DNA from: Sphingomonas sp.
GTDB lineage: Bacteria; Pseudomonadota; Alphaproteobacteria; Sphingomonadales; Sphingomonadaceae
Assembly (NCBI RefSeq): GCF_029239295.1
Contig: NZ_JAQZBC010000006.1
Location: 186,001-250,000 of the forward strand
Reading direction: 5' to 3'
DNA: 64,000 nt
Shown here: positions 17,901 through 26,119 of the stretch, piece after piece
Layout of the letters: each line of letters opens with the position of its first letter
Numbering within the stretch: the first letter of the stretch is position 1
The notes under the pieces: model-generated
The model's database searches: none
Seen by the model: the letters and a program-made list of their open reading frames with translations, nothing else
Told to the model about the DNA's origin: nothing
Made by a program: the position numbers and the translations under genes

Positions 17901-19067
17901 CTAGTCGTCGATGCCGAAGTTCAGGCTGCGCGACACGAGCGGATCGGCGACGCCGACCAGCAGATAGGCGACGAACTGCTTGGCCCGCTGCCACAGCCCG
18001 GTGGCCGCCATGTAGCGCTCCAGCGTGATCTCCTCGGACTGGGCGACCTCGCCATCGATATAACGGCGGACATGGGCGGCAAACGCCGGGTCATCGATCC
18101 GCAGCATCAGCTCCAGATTGATGAACAGGCTGCGCATGTCAAAATTGGCGCTGCCGACGTGCACCGCATCATCGATCGCGTACAATTTGGTGTGCAGCTT
18201 GGTCGGCAGATACTCGAACACGCGAATGCCCCGCCGCAAAAGCCCGCGATAGGTGAAGCGCGCCGCCGCGATCGTCGCGTTATTGTCCGACTTTCGCGCC
18301 GTCACAACGCGCACATTCTGCCCCAGCCGCCCTGCCCGATCGATCCGCCGCAGCAGATTGGGGCTGGGCGTGAAATAGGCCGCGATGATGTCGATGCGGC
18401 TCGCCTTGCTCATGTCGCGCCGGATCGCCCGAGCCCAGGGCGATAGCCGCCGGGTCGGCCCGCCGATCAGCCAGCGGACCGGGCCGCTGCCCTCGCTCCA
18501 CTGCGACAGCGCCCGGTTCAGGTGGCGAAGCTTGCTGTCGTCGGACACGACCCAGGCGCGCAGCGCATCGAAATAGCCGCCGATGCGCGCCGCCGCCGGG
18601 CCTTCCATCAACAGCCCCAGGTCCCGCCACGCCTGGTCCCCGGCGGTGCCGAAATAATCGTCCTCGATGTTGAAGCCACCGATGATGATGCGGGGATTCT
18701 CGCTCTCGGCATCGGCGAGCGCCAGCTTCTGGTGATTGCGCAACAGGTAGCGCCGCCCGAGCCGCGGCACGAAGCGGCAGACGCGGACCCCGGCCGCGTC
18801 GAGCGGATCGAAGAAGCGCCGCTCGGCCGCATCGTCGCTGCCGAAACCGTCGAGGATCAGCCGCACGTCCACGCCGCGCTGTGCCGCCGCAATAAGTGCG
18901 TCGTTCACCTGCTGGCCTGCCTGATCGTCGGCATAGATATAGTATAGGATGCGCAGGGATTGGGTCGCGCCGCTGATCAGGTCGATCAGCGCGTTCAGCC
19001 GCTCCGGCCCCTCGACGAGCAGGGTCAGCCGGTTGTCAGCCACGGTGAAAGGCGCTGCATGATCCAT
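17901..19067 (-). CDS. Phospholipase D-fold protein, cardiolipin synthase-like
   Basis: 388 residues with two HKD motifs: H112-K114-D119 in NHQKLALAD, followed by GGFNIEDDY, and H292-K294-D299 in LHTKLYAID, followed by GSANFDMRS. Enzymes of this type transfer phosphatidyl groups, most often to make cardiolipin from two phosphatidylglycerols. Unlike ClsA there is no N-terminal pair of membrane helices, so it resembles the soluble ClsB/YbhO or a related transferase. It is monocistronic by position: divergent from rpoZ, and 172 bases upstream of the lipoprotein gene. Confidence 0.88.
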   Translation of the reverse strand: MDHAAPFTVADNRLTLLVEGPERLNALIDLISGATQSLRILYYIYADDQAGQQVNDALIAAAQRGVDVRLILDGFGSDDAAERRFFDPLDAAGVRVCRFVPRLGRRYLLRNHQKLALADAESENPRIIIGGFNIEDDYFGTAGDQAWRDLGLLMEGPAAARIGGYFDALRAWVVSDDSKLRHLNRALSQWSEGSGPVRWLIGGPTRRLSPWARAIRRDMSKASRIDIIAAYFTPSPNLLRRIDRAGRLGQNVRVVTARKSDNNATIAAARFTYRGLLRRGIRVFEYLPTKLHTKLYAIDDAVHVGSANFDMRSLFINLELMLRIDDPAFAAHVRRYIDGEVAQSEEITLERYMAATGLWQRAKQFVAYLLVGVADPLVSRSLNFGIDD

Positions 19068-19115
19068 CGGCCCGCCTTGGCCGTGCAGGGCCGCAGCGGC
19101 AAGGACGCGCTTTTC

Positions 19116-19144
19116 TTGACTTGCCCGCCCCCCTCGCCTAGATC
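19116..19144 (+). promoter_or_regulatory. Predicted sigma-70-type promoter of rpoZ
   Basis: TTGACT at 19116-19121, exactly 17 bases, TAGATC at 19139-19144. The leader to the rpoZ ATG would be about 35 bases and contains GAAGGAAG as the ribosome site. This is the best match to consensus of the promoters seen in the window. Confidence 0.65.
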
Positions 19145-19185
19145 GCCGTCCTTCATCCAGCGATAGTTAAGCGAAGGAAGCGTCT

Positions 19186-19530
19186 ATGGCGCGCGTCACG
19201 GTCGAGGATTGCGTCGACAAGATCCCGAACCGGTTCGATCTGGTTCTGCTGGCAGCGCAGCGCGCGCGGCAGGTCTCGGGTGGCGCCGAACTGACGATCG
19301 ATCGCGATCGTGATAAGAACCCGGTGGTCGCGCTGCGCGAGATTGCCGAGCAGACCGTCAAGCCGAAGGATCTGAAGGAAGCCGTGGTGCAGAGCCTGCA
19401 GCGCGTTCAGATCGACGACGAGGAAGAGGCGGACGCCGTCGGCTCGCTGGCCGCATCGGCAGAGGCGCTGCGTCTCACCGCCGCTGCTCCGCCGCGCAAC
19501 CAGAACCTGGGCGCCGACTACGACGGCTGA
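19186..19530 (+). CDS. rpoZ: DNA-directed RNA polymerase omega subunit
   Basis: 114 residues. The N-terminal [29 protein letters not shown] and the [11 protein letters not shown] segment are diagnostic of omega. The C-terminal tail from about residue 75 is acidic then Ala-rich, as in other alphaproteobacteria. Omega helps assemble and stabilise beta-prime in RNA polymerase. It is a single gene with its own promoter and a strong terminator. Confidence 0.97.
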   Translation: MARVTVEDCVDKIPNRFDLVLLAAQRARQVSGGAELTIDRDRDKNPVVALREIAEQTVKPKDLKEAVVQSLQRVQIDDEEEADAVGSLAASAEALRLTAAAPPRNQNLGADYDG

Positions 19531-19583
19531 ACCAGCAATCGACCGGCGCAGCGATCTGCTGCACCAGCGATAGAAATCAAAAG

Positions 19584-19611
19584 AGCCGCGGCAATTGCTG
19601 CGGCTTTTTTT
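19584..19611 (+). terminator. Rho-independent terminator of rpoZ
   Basis: AGCCGC (19584-19589) and GCGGCT (19600-19605) form the outer stem, extended by GGCAATTGCT inside, and are followed by seven T. It lies about 55 bases after the rpoZ stop. Confidence 0.9.
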
Positions 19612-19844
19612 GTTGCGTTCCGCTCAGGTTTTGCCGCGCCGTCACGCACGCGGGTGCTTATTGCGGCGCATCAACGTGTCTCGATGTTCTGTGCGCGCCG
19701 CTGCGACACCGCGGGCCAACCCTGCGCCGCTAGGTTTAATCCCTTATCGCGACAGGTTTTTTCTTCGATAATTGTCTCTCTTCCGGCGCGTGGCGCACGA
19801 ACCAGGGCGACCAGAATCGCGCTTGTCGGGAAGGAGAGACCCCC
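19612..19844 (+). promoter_or_regulatory. Upstream region of the ferritin-like genes with a possible promoter at 19744-19772
   Basis: No gene seen here. TTATCG (19744-19749), 17 bases and GATAAT (19767-19772) make a plausible promoter with a good -10 and a weak -35. Just before the first ferritin-like ATG is the strong ribosome site AAGGAGAG. I looked for a GGAAC-type general-stress promoter and did not find a convincing one. Confidence 0.35.
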
Positions 19845-20849
19845 ATGCCTGAAAGCGAGCAGCCCCCTGTATTGCACGAGGCCCGCCCCGCGCGGGGTGC
19901 CGACCGGCGCGACTTCTTCAAGCTTGCGGCCGCAGGCGCAGCCGTCGGTTTCGGCGCTGCCGGGCTGGCCGGGCGCGCCTCGGCGCAAACCGCTCCGGCC
20001 GCCGCGCCGAGCGACACCGATATCCTCAACTTCGCGCTGAACCTCGAATATCTGGAAGCGCAATTCTACAGCTTTGCCGCGATCGGCACCGGCATCCCGC
20101 CCGCGCTACTGCCGGGCACGCAAACGCAGGGCGCTGCCGTCGGCGGGCGCAAGGCCAATCTGCAGGATCCCGTGGTGATCCAATATGCGCGGGAAATCGC
20201 CTCGGATGAACTGGCGCATGTCACCACGCTGCGCCGGGTGCTGGGGTCCGCTGCGGTGGCGCAGCCTGCCCTCGACATCTCGCCACAGATCTTCACCGCC
20301 GCGGCGGTCGCCGCAGGCATCGATCTGTCGGCCTCGGGCGGCGTGTTCGATCCCTATGCCAGCGACGACAACTTCCTGCTCGCCGCCTACATTTTCGAGG
20401 ATGTCGGCGTCACCGCCTACAAGGGCGCGGCACCGCTGCTCAGCAGTCCCGACAATGTCGATGGCGCGGCGGGCATCCTCGCGGCGGAGGGCTTCCACGC
20501 CGGGATCATCCGCGCGGCGCTGTACCGGCGCGGGGTGGAGGTTCCCGCACTGTGGACCGCGACCGACCAGATTTCGGCGCTGCGCAACCGCCTCGACGGC
20601 GACGTGTCTTCGGCAGGGCCGCCGCAACGCGTGGCGAACGACGATTCGGGCGTGTCGCCGGTGCAGACGCAATTCGGCCTCACCGCCAATTTCGTGCCCA
20701 CCGACAGCAACGGGATCGTCTTCAGCCGCAACAGCGAACAGGTCCACAACATTGCGTACCTGACCCAGAATGCGGCCACCTCGGGCGGCTTCTTCCCGAA
20801 CGGCACCAACAATCCGAACCCGGCGCTTCGTCGGTCGGGCGCGAATTGA
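19845..20849 (+). CDS. Tat-exported ferritin-like domain protein
   Basis: 334 residues. A twin-arginine signal (DRRDFFKLAAAGAA, about 20-33) ends near RASAQ. The mature part is a four-helix ferritin-like domain with metal-ligand-like residues in LEYLEAQFY, ASDELAHV and EGFHAGIIRAALY (E, E..H and E..H pairs). Such proteins are often called desiccation-related, or ferritin-like DUF4439/Ferritin_2 relatives. Metal binding and a di-metal centre are inferred. It is followed after ten bases by a homologue, so the pair is likely one transcript from tandem duplication. Confidence 0.85.
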   Translation: MPESEQPPVLHEARPARGADRRDFFKLAAAGAAVGFGAAGLAGRASAQTAPAAAPSDTDILNFALNLEYLEAQFYSFAAIGTGIPPALLPGTQTQGAAVGGRKANLQDPVVIQYAREIASDELAHVTTLRRVLGSAAVAQPALDISPQIFTAAAVAAGIDLSASGGVFDPYASDDNFLLAAYIFEDVGVTAYKGAAPLLSSPDNVDGAAGILAAEGFHAGIIRAALYRRGVEVPALWTATDQISALRNRLDGDVSSAGPPQRVANDDSGVSPVQTQFGLTANFVPTDSNGIVFSRNSEQVHNIAYLTQNAATSGGFFPNGTNNPNPALRRSGAN

Positions 20850-20859
20850 GGAGGCGGCG

Positions 20860-21900
20860 ATGAGCGACAAGATGGAATTCCTCGACCTCATGGAACGCGC
20901 CGAGACTCAGCGTCAGGCGCGCCGCAGCTTCATCCGCCTGTGCGGCGGGGCGGCGGCCATGACCGGTGGCCTGTCCCTGCTGGCGGCGTGCGATGACGAT
21001 GATGACCCGCCGTTCCCGCCCCCGCCGCCGCCCGGGCCGGGCCCCTCTCCCACCCCGCCGGGGCTGACCGATGCCGACGTGCTGAACTTCGCGCTTCAGC
21101 TCGAATATCTGGAGGGCAATTATTACTCCTACGCCGTCTCCGGGCAGGGCATCCCCGCTGCACTGCAGACCGGTACCGGCGCGCAGGGCAATGTCGTTAC
21201 CGGCACCGGGCCGGGCGCCGCCCGTCAGGTATCCTTCACCGATCCAGTGCTGCAGCAATATGCGCGCGAGATCGCCTTCGACGAGATTGGCCACATAACG
21301 TTCCTGCGCAATGCCCTGGGCAGCGCCGCCGTGGCACAGCCGGTCATCAACCTGTCGGGCAGTGCCACCATCACGGTCGGCAATACGACCCCGGTGGGTG
21401 CCTTCACCGCGGCGGCACGCGCGGCGGGCGTGGTAGGGCCGAACGCGATCTTCGATCCGTTCGCCAGTGACGAGAACTTCCTGATCGGATCGTATCTCCT
21501 CACCGATGTCGGGGTCAGCGCCTATCGCGGTGCGGCGCGGCTCATCACCAACAAGACGTTCCTGGAGGCATCGGCCGGCATCCTCGCCACCGAATGCTAC
21601 CATGACGGGGTGATCCGGGCCGAGCTGTGGCGCCGCGGGTTGACCGCACCCAGCATCTACAGCGTGATCGCGCAGGTATCCGCCGCGCGCGACGCCCTCG
21701 ATGGAACACCCGATCTCGATCAGGATATCGGCAATGCCAGCGTGGCGAACCTGATCCCTACTGATCCTGGCGGGCTCGTCCTTGGTCGCACCGCGCCGCA
21801 GGTGCTGAACATCGTCTATCTCAATCCCGCGTCGACGCAGGGTGGTGGCTTCTTCCCGACCGGCGTGAACGGCACGATCCGCAGCAGCGGCGGCCCATAG
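20860..21900 (+). CDS. Tat-exported ferritin-like lipoprotein
   Basis: 346 residues, a paralogue of the preceding gene (shared LNFALxLEYLE, QYAREIAxDE, DPxASDxNFL and SAGILAxE motifs). The N-terminus carries ARRSFIRLCGG as a twin-arginine motif and LLAAC as a lipobox with Cys 44, so it should be folded in the cytoplasm, exported by Tat and then lipidated. An acidic run (DDDDD) and a proline-rich linker (51-69) tether the domain. The start is the ATG at 20860, with GAGGAGG as the ribosome site eight bases upstream; an open extension to 20770 overlaps the previous gene and is rejected. Confidence 0.85.
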   Translation: MSDKMEFLDLMERAETQRQARRSFIRLCGGAAAMTGGLSLLAACDDDDDPPFPPPPPPGPGPSPTPPGLTDADVLNFALQLEYLEGNYYSYAVSGQGIPAALQTGTGAQGNVVTGTGPGAARQVSFTDPVLQQYAREIAFDEIGHITFLRNALGSAAVAQPVINLSGSATITVGNTTPVGAFTAAARAAGVVGPNAIFDPFASDENFLIGSYLLTDVGVSAYRGAARLITNKTFLEASAGILATECYHDGVIRAELWRRGLTAPSIYSVIAQVSAARDALDGTPDLDQDIGNASVANLIPTDPGGLVLGRTAPQVLNIVYLNPASTQGGGFFPTGVNGTIRSSGGP

Positions 21901-21921
21901 GCATTGGCCCACAGGCCAGTC

Positions 21922-21955
21922 GCGGCCGCATCACCTCACCGGGTGGTGCGGCCGC
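21922..21955. terminator. Hairpin between convergent ferritin-like and rlmE genes, no U-tract
   Basis: GCGGCCGCATCACC (21922-21935) pairs with GGTGGTGCGGCCGC (21942-21955), 14 pairs with one U-G wobble and a 6-base loop. It is not followed by a T-run on either strand. It probably marks or protects the 3' ends of both genes. Confidence 0.5.
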
Positions 21956-21973
21956 AGCCGTTCCTGGCGCTGA

Positions 21974-22702
21974 TTACTCGGCGTCGCTCGCCTCGCCTGC
22001 CTGCTCGTCCGCCGAACCGTCGGCCGCTTTACCGGCGGTCCCGCGCCGCCCCTTGAAGCCCTGCGCCACGACGAACCATTCCACCGAACCCTTGCGGCTC
22101 GCCGGTGGCTTGGCATGTTTCACCGTCGCGAAATTCTTCTTCAACAGCGTCACCAGCGTCGAATCGGCACCCCCCGCGAAGACCTTGGCGACGAACGTCC
22201 CGCCCGGCTGAAGCACGCTGATCGCAAAATCGCTCGCCGCCTCGACCAGCGCCATCGTGCGCAACGCATCGGTCTGCGGATGGCCGACGGTGTTCGCCGC
22301 CATGTCGGACAGCACAATATCAGGCGCACCGCCCAGTTCGGCGATCAGCCGCTCGGGTGCGTCATCGGCCATGAAGTCCATCTGCAGGATCGTCACGCCG
22401 TCCAGCGGGTCGACCGGCAGCAGGTCGATGCCGACCACCGCCGCGTTCGGCACCTTGCGCCGTACCACCTGGCTCCAGCCGCCCGGCGCCATGCCCAGGT
22501 CAACGACGCGCTTGGCGCCGCGCAGGAAGCCGAAGCGCTCGTCCAGCTCGCTCAGCTTGTACGCCGCACGGCTGCGGAATCCCTCGGCCTTGGCGCGCTT
22601 GACGTACGGATCGTTCAGCTGCCGCTCCAGCCAGCGCGTCGACTGCGCCGTGCGTCCGCGTGCCGTCTTGACGCGCGTGCGAAGTCCGCCCCCGCCCCTC
22701 AT
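21974..22702 (-). CDS. rlmE: 23S rRNA 2'-O-ribose methyltransferase RlmE
   Basis: Methylates the 2'-OH of U2552 (E. coli numbering) in 23S rRNA. The 242-residue protein has the SAM-binding motif VVDLGMAPGGWSQVV, the catalytic Asp in SDMAANTVGH and Lys in FVAKVFAGG, and the RSRAAYKLSELDE substrate motif. I start it at the ATG 22702, which overlaps the upstream ppx stop as ATGA; a longer frame to 22780 lies inside ppx. The acidic C-terminal tail is an extra compared with E. coli. Confidence 0.94.
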   Translation of the reverse strand: MRGGGGLRTRVKTARGRTAQSTRWLERQLNDPYVKRAKAEGFRSRAAYKLSELDERFGFLRGAKRVVDLGMAPGGWSQVVRRKVPNAAVVGIDLLPVDPLDGVTILQMDFMADDAPERLIAELGGAPDIVLSDMAANTVGHPQTDALRTMALVEAASDFAISVLQPGGTFVAKVFAGGADSTLVTLLKKNFATVKHAKPPASRKGSVEWFVVAQGFKGRRGTAGKAADGSADEQAGEASDAE

Positions 22703-23745
22703 GCCGCAGACGCCATCAGACGGCGCAGGATACCCTCGCGTATGCCGCGATCCGCCACGCCCAGCCGCTCGGCCGGCCACAGATCCAGGATCGTCTCCAG
22801 AATGGCGCAGCCCGCCACCACCAGATCGGCGCGCTCGCGGCCGATGCAGGGCAGCTTGGCACGCTCTGAAATCGGCAGATGCGCCAGCCGCTGGCTGATC
22901 GCCCGCATCGACGCCGCCGGCGCGATCAACCCGTCGACCTGCGCGCGATCATATCGGTCCAGCCCCAGGTGAACGCTCGCCAGCGTCGTCACTGTGCCCG
23001 ATGTACCCAACAACCGCCGCGGCCCCTCCACCTTGGGCAGACGCGCCGCAAAGGGGGCGAAGCTTTCGCGGACCAGATTGCACATGCGCTCATAGGCGCT
23101 CGCCAGTCCCGACGCGCTATCGCCGCCGCCCGCGCTCTCGGTCAGCGACACGACGCCCCACGGCGCCGAATGCCAGTCGATCACCGTCGGCACCGTGGTC
23201 GACGTGTCGATCAGAACCAACTCGGTCGAACCCCCGCCTATGTCGAACACCAGCGCGGGCGCATTGCCCGGTTCCAGCAGCACATGGCAGCCCAGCACGG
23301 CAAGCCGCGCCTCTTCCTCTGCCGATATCACGTCGAGATGAATGCCCGTTTCCCCATAAGCGCGTTCGATGAACGCGGGTCCGTTGGTGGCGCGTCGGCA
23401 CGCCTCGGTCGCGACCGACCGGGCCAGCGTGACGTTGCGCCGTTTCAGCTTGTCGGCGCAAATCCGCAGCGCGCCGATGGTCCGTTCGATCGCGGCGTCG
23501 GACAGCCGGCCGCTCGTCGCCAGCCCCTCTCCCAGCCGGACGATTCGCGAAAAGGCATCCACCACGGCGAAACCGTCGCCCTGCGGTCGTGCGATCAACA
23601 GCCTGCAGTTATTGGTGCCGAGATCCAGCGCGGCATAATGTCGCGCGAAATGCTGGCGAAAAGGGGCCGATTGGTGACCCTCCAGTGCCGAACGGGCGCG
23701 GCGATCGTCGCGCCGGTACGGCAGGTCGGCGTGATGATGCGCCAC
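22699..23745 (-). CDS. Ppx/GppA family exopolyphosphatase or pppGpp phosphatase
   Basis: 348 residues of the actin/Hsp70-like fold. Phosphate-binding loops are seen in YAALDLGTNNCRLLIA and FDIGGGSTELVLI, with the EEEARLA and GTSGTVTTLA motifs between and after them. It lacks the C-terminal HD domain of long Ppx enzymes, so it matches the short form found in many alphaproteobacteria. Polyphosphate and pppGpp activity cannot be separated by sequence alone. The start is the GTG at 23745 or an internal one; the conserved domain begins about 37 codons later. Coupled to rlmE by a 4-base overlap. Confidence 0.9.
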   Translation of the reverse strand: MAHHHADLPYRRDDRRARSALEGHQSAPFRQHFARHYAALDLGTNNCRLLIARPQGDGFAVVDAFSRIVRLGEGLATSGRLSDAAIERTIGALRICADKLKRRNVTLARSVATEACRRATNGPAFIERAYGETGIHLDVISAEEEARLAVLGCHVLLEPGNAPALVFDIGGGSTELVLIDTSTTVPTVIDWHSAPWGVVSLTESAGGGDSASGLASAYERMCNLVRESFAPFAARLPKVEGPRRLLGTSGTVTTLASVHLGLDRYDRAQVDGLIAPAASMRAISQRLAHLPISERAKLPCIGRERADLVVAGCAILETILDLWPAERLGVADRGIREGILRRLMASAA

Positions 23746-23854
23746 GTGCCGTCGTCTTTCTTTTGTTCTTCCGTCGCGGGTGGCCCGCTCGGTGCTTGGC
23801 GGCGAAGCTAGCGTGCGCTGGCCCCCACCGCAACCCGCACGCGCAATCAGGTGC

Positions 23855-23883
23855 TTGACCTCGCGGATAGGCGGGATTAGAGG
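23855..23883 (+). promoter_or_regulatory. Predicted sigma-70-type promoter of tRNA-Gln
   Basis: TTGACC at 23855-23860, 17 bases, then TAGAGG at 23878-23883; the tRNA begins 40 bases after the -10. Confidence 0.6.
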
Positions 23884-23922
23884 CGCCCTCCTGTCGCTGC
23901 TTCATCGCTGCGACGCGGCTGA

Positions 23923-23996
23923 TGCCCGATCCTCTAACGGTAAGAGAGCGGACTCTGACTCCGTCAATCAAGGTTCGAATCCTTGTCGGGCATCCA
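23923..23996 (+). tRNA. tRNA-Gln (CTG), CCA encoded
   Basis: The acceptor stem TGCCCGA pairs with TCGGGCA. The anticodon stem GCGGA/TCCGT carries the loop CTCTGAC, anticodon CTG (Gln). The T-arm is CAAGG-TTCGAAT-CCTTG. CCA at 23994-23996 is encoded. Confidence 0.95.
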
Positions 23997-24092
23997 CCTT
24001 TCTATCTTCGCCGGCGCACCAAAGGCCGCTGACGTTCCTGCTGGCAAGCCACCACGGCGCCCCCTGTTTTTTGAATAGCGCGCGGGTTGCCC

Positions 24093-24569
24093 ATGCTGAT
24101 CCTGTCCTTGCTGCTCCAGGCAGCGGTTGCCACGCCCACTCCCGGCCTGCCGCCTCAGCCACCCGCAACGATGGTGGTGGAGCCTGTCGGCATGTTGATC
24201 GCCACCTTTGACGCCGATGGCAACGCCCGCGTCACCAAGGCGGAGCTTGAGGCCGGCGTTCGCCGCACATTCGAGGCGATCGACACCGGTCGCACGGGGC
24301 AGCTCGGCTATATCGCCTTTGCCGATTGGGCGGAGCGGTATTTGGGCGATCGCAACGCCCTGCCCAGCCCGTTCGAAACCGATCGCAACGCCGACAACCG
24401 GATCACGCTGGACGAACTGCAGGCAACGCTTGCCGGCTATTTCGCCCGCTTCGATCGTGATCGCGATACGGTCGTCACCCGCGCCGAACTGCTGACCATT
24501 CGCGCCAACGCCACCCGCTCCACCCCCGATCTGCCGCCGGACGGCAAGAAGAAGCGCGCCCGCCGATGA
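24093..24569 (+). CDS. EF-hand domain protein, exported
   Basis: 158 residues. A short hydrophobic N-terminus ([13 protein letters not shown]) is probably a signal peptide or anchor. Three EF-hand-like loops are visible: [24 protein letters not shown] and [12 protein letters not shown], each with Asp/Asn at positions 1, 3 and 5 and Glu at 12, so calcium binding is plausible. The C-terminus is basic (KKKRARR). The stop overlaps the tgt start as ATGA, which couples the two genes although their functions look unrelated. I prefer the ATG at 24093 to the TTG at 24087. Confidence 0.8.
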   Translation: MLILSLLLQAAVATPTPGLPPQPPATMVVEPVGMLIATFDADGNARVTKAELEAGVRRTFEAIDTGRTGQLGYIAFADWAERYLGDRNALPSPFETDRNADNRITLDELQATLAGYFARFDRDRDTVVTRAELLTIRANATRSTPDLPPDGKKKRARR

Positions 24570-25702
24570 CTGACCGTTTCGCCTTCACCATTGCCGCCAC
24601 CGATGGCGCCGCCCGCACCGGCAGCATCGCCATGGAGCGTGGCACCATCCGCACCCCCGCCTTCATGCCGGTCGGCACCGCTGCCACCGTGAAGGCGATG
24701 AAGCCCGCCGACGTGGAGGCGGCCGGGGCGGACATCATCCTGGGCAACACCTATCACCTCATGCTTCGCCCCGGGGCGGAGCGCGTCGCGCGGCTTGGCG
24801 GGCTGCACCGCTTCATGGGTTGGGACAAGCCGATCCTCACCGATTCGGGCGGCTATCAGGTGATGAGCCTGTCCGATCTGACCAAGCGGTCGGAGGAAGG
24901 CATCACCTTTAAATCGCACCTCGACGGCACCCGCCACTTGCTCAGCCCGGAACGCTCGATCGAAATCCAGCGGCTGCTCGGCTCGAACATCGTCATGGCG
25001 TTCGACGAACTGGTACCGACCACGTCGACGCGGGAGGTGCAGACCGCGGCGATGGAACGCTCGATGCGCTGGGCACGCCGCAGCCGCGATGCGTTCGACA
25101 GCGGCGGCGAACATGCCGCACACAACGCGATCTTCGGCATTCAGCAAGGCGCGCTCGACGAGGGGCTGCGCCGCACCTCCGCCGATGCGCTGATCGACAT
25201 CGGCTTCGACGGCTATGCAATCGGGGGGCTGGCGGTCGGCGAAGGGCAGGAGGCGATGTTCGCCTGCCTCGATTTCGCGCCGGGTCAGCTGCCTGCGGAT
25301 CGCCCGCGCTATCTGATGGGCGTCGGCAAGCCCGACGACATCGTCGGCGCGGTGGAGCGCGGCGTGGACATGTTCGATTGCGTGCTGCCGACCCGCTCGG
25401 GCCGCACCGGCCAGGCGTTCACCCGCTCGGGCCCGATCAACATCCGCAACGCCCGCTTCAACGAGGATCAGGGCCCGCTCGATCCCGAATGCGGCTGCCC
25501 CACCTGCGCGACCTGGAGCCGGGCCTATCTCCATCATCTGGTGCGCGCGGGCGAGATCCTCGGCGCCATGCTGATGACCGAGCACAATATCTTCTTCTAC
25601 GAAACGCTGATGGCTGATCTGCGCTCGGCGATCGCCGAACAGAGGCTCAAAGCCTTTGCCGATGCGTTCCGGTCGCGGTACCAGCGCGCCAAAGGAGAGT
25701 AA
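24566..25702 (+). CDS. tgt: Queuine/7-aminomethyl-7-deazaguanine tRNA-ribosyltransferase
   Basis: Exchanges G34 for the queuosine precursor preQ1 in tRNAs with GUN anticodons (Asp, Asn, His, Tyr). In 378 residues: Asp 93 in TDSGGYQ, the catalytic Asp in [11 protein letters not shown], and zinc ligands in the CGCPTCATW region with a downstream His. Length fits the bacterial enzyme. It is coupled upstream to the EF-hand gene and followed after two bases by a small membrane-protein gene. Confidence 0.96.
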   Translation: MTDRFAFTIAATDGAARTGSIAMERGTIRTPAFMPVGTAATVKAMKPADVEAAGADIILGNTYHLMLRPGAERVARLGGLHRFMGWDKPILTDSGGYQVMSLSDLTKRSEEGITFKSHLDGTRHLLSPERSIEIQRLLGSNIVMAFDELVPTTSTREVQTAAMERSMRWARRSRDAFDSGGEHAAHNAIFGIQQGALDEGLRRTSADALIDIGFDGYAIGGLAVGEGQEAMFACLDFAPGQLPADRPRYLMGVGKPDDIVGAVERGVDMFDCVLPTRSGRTGQAFTRSGPINIRNARFNEDQGPLDPECGCPTCATWSRAYLHHLVRAGEILGAMLMTEHNIFFYETLMADLRSAIAEQRLKAFADAFRSRYQRAKGE

Positions 25703-25704
25703 GC

Positions 25705-25890
25705 GTGTCTGACGAACCGAACGAAATTCTCGCCGCTGCCGCCGCCGCGAAGCAGCATGAAACCGCCGCCAAGGACGCCAAGGCTGCGCGTCAGAAGCGT
25801 GGCTGGGATCTGGGCAAGATCGGCCTCGGCGTCGGCATCGGCTCCGCCGCGATCGCGGCCGCCGTCATGTTCACGCGCAAGAAGGACTGA
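25705..25890 (+). CDS. Small Ala/Lys-rich membrane protein, unknown function
   Basis: 61 residues. An alanine-rich amphipathic N-terminal half (AAAAAAKQHETAAKDAKAARQKR) is followed by a C-terminal hydrophobic segment (IGLGVGIGSAAIAAAVMF) with a basic end TRKKD, that is, a tail-anchored layout. The GTG start at 25705 has an AAAGGAGA ribosome site that overlaps the end of tgt. I do not recognise the family; similar short genes follow tgt in some sphingomonads by memory, which I cannot check here. Confidence 0.65.
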   Translation: MSDEPNEILAAAAAAKQHETAAKDAKAARQKRGWDLGKIGLGVGIGSAAIAAAVMFTRKKD

Positions 25891-25901
25891 CCCGATCGCT
25901 C

Positions 25902-25926
25902 CTGCCGCTGGCGCGCCCAGCGGCAG
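25902..25926. terminator. Perfect hairpin after the tgt operon, no U-tract
   Basis: CTGCCGCTGG (25902-25911) and CCAGCGGCAG (25917-25926) form ten perfect pairs with a 5-base loop, eleven bases after the stop of the small membrane protein gene. The rest of the gap to 26119 shows no gene. Confidence 0.5.
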
Positions 25927-26119
25927 AACGGGCGGCCGGCCGCAGCTCCCGTCGCTGACAACAGCCCGCACTAACGCCGAGGCTTAGCTCCGCCCCCACA
26001 GCCAGCCAGGCGACGCTCGCCCTGTCGCTGATCAACGCCCGCGCGCCATCAGCGCTCCGGCCTACAAGCCTGAGCGGCGATCATCCTCGGCTACGCAAGG
26101 GTGACCGCCGCCCGCAGGA

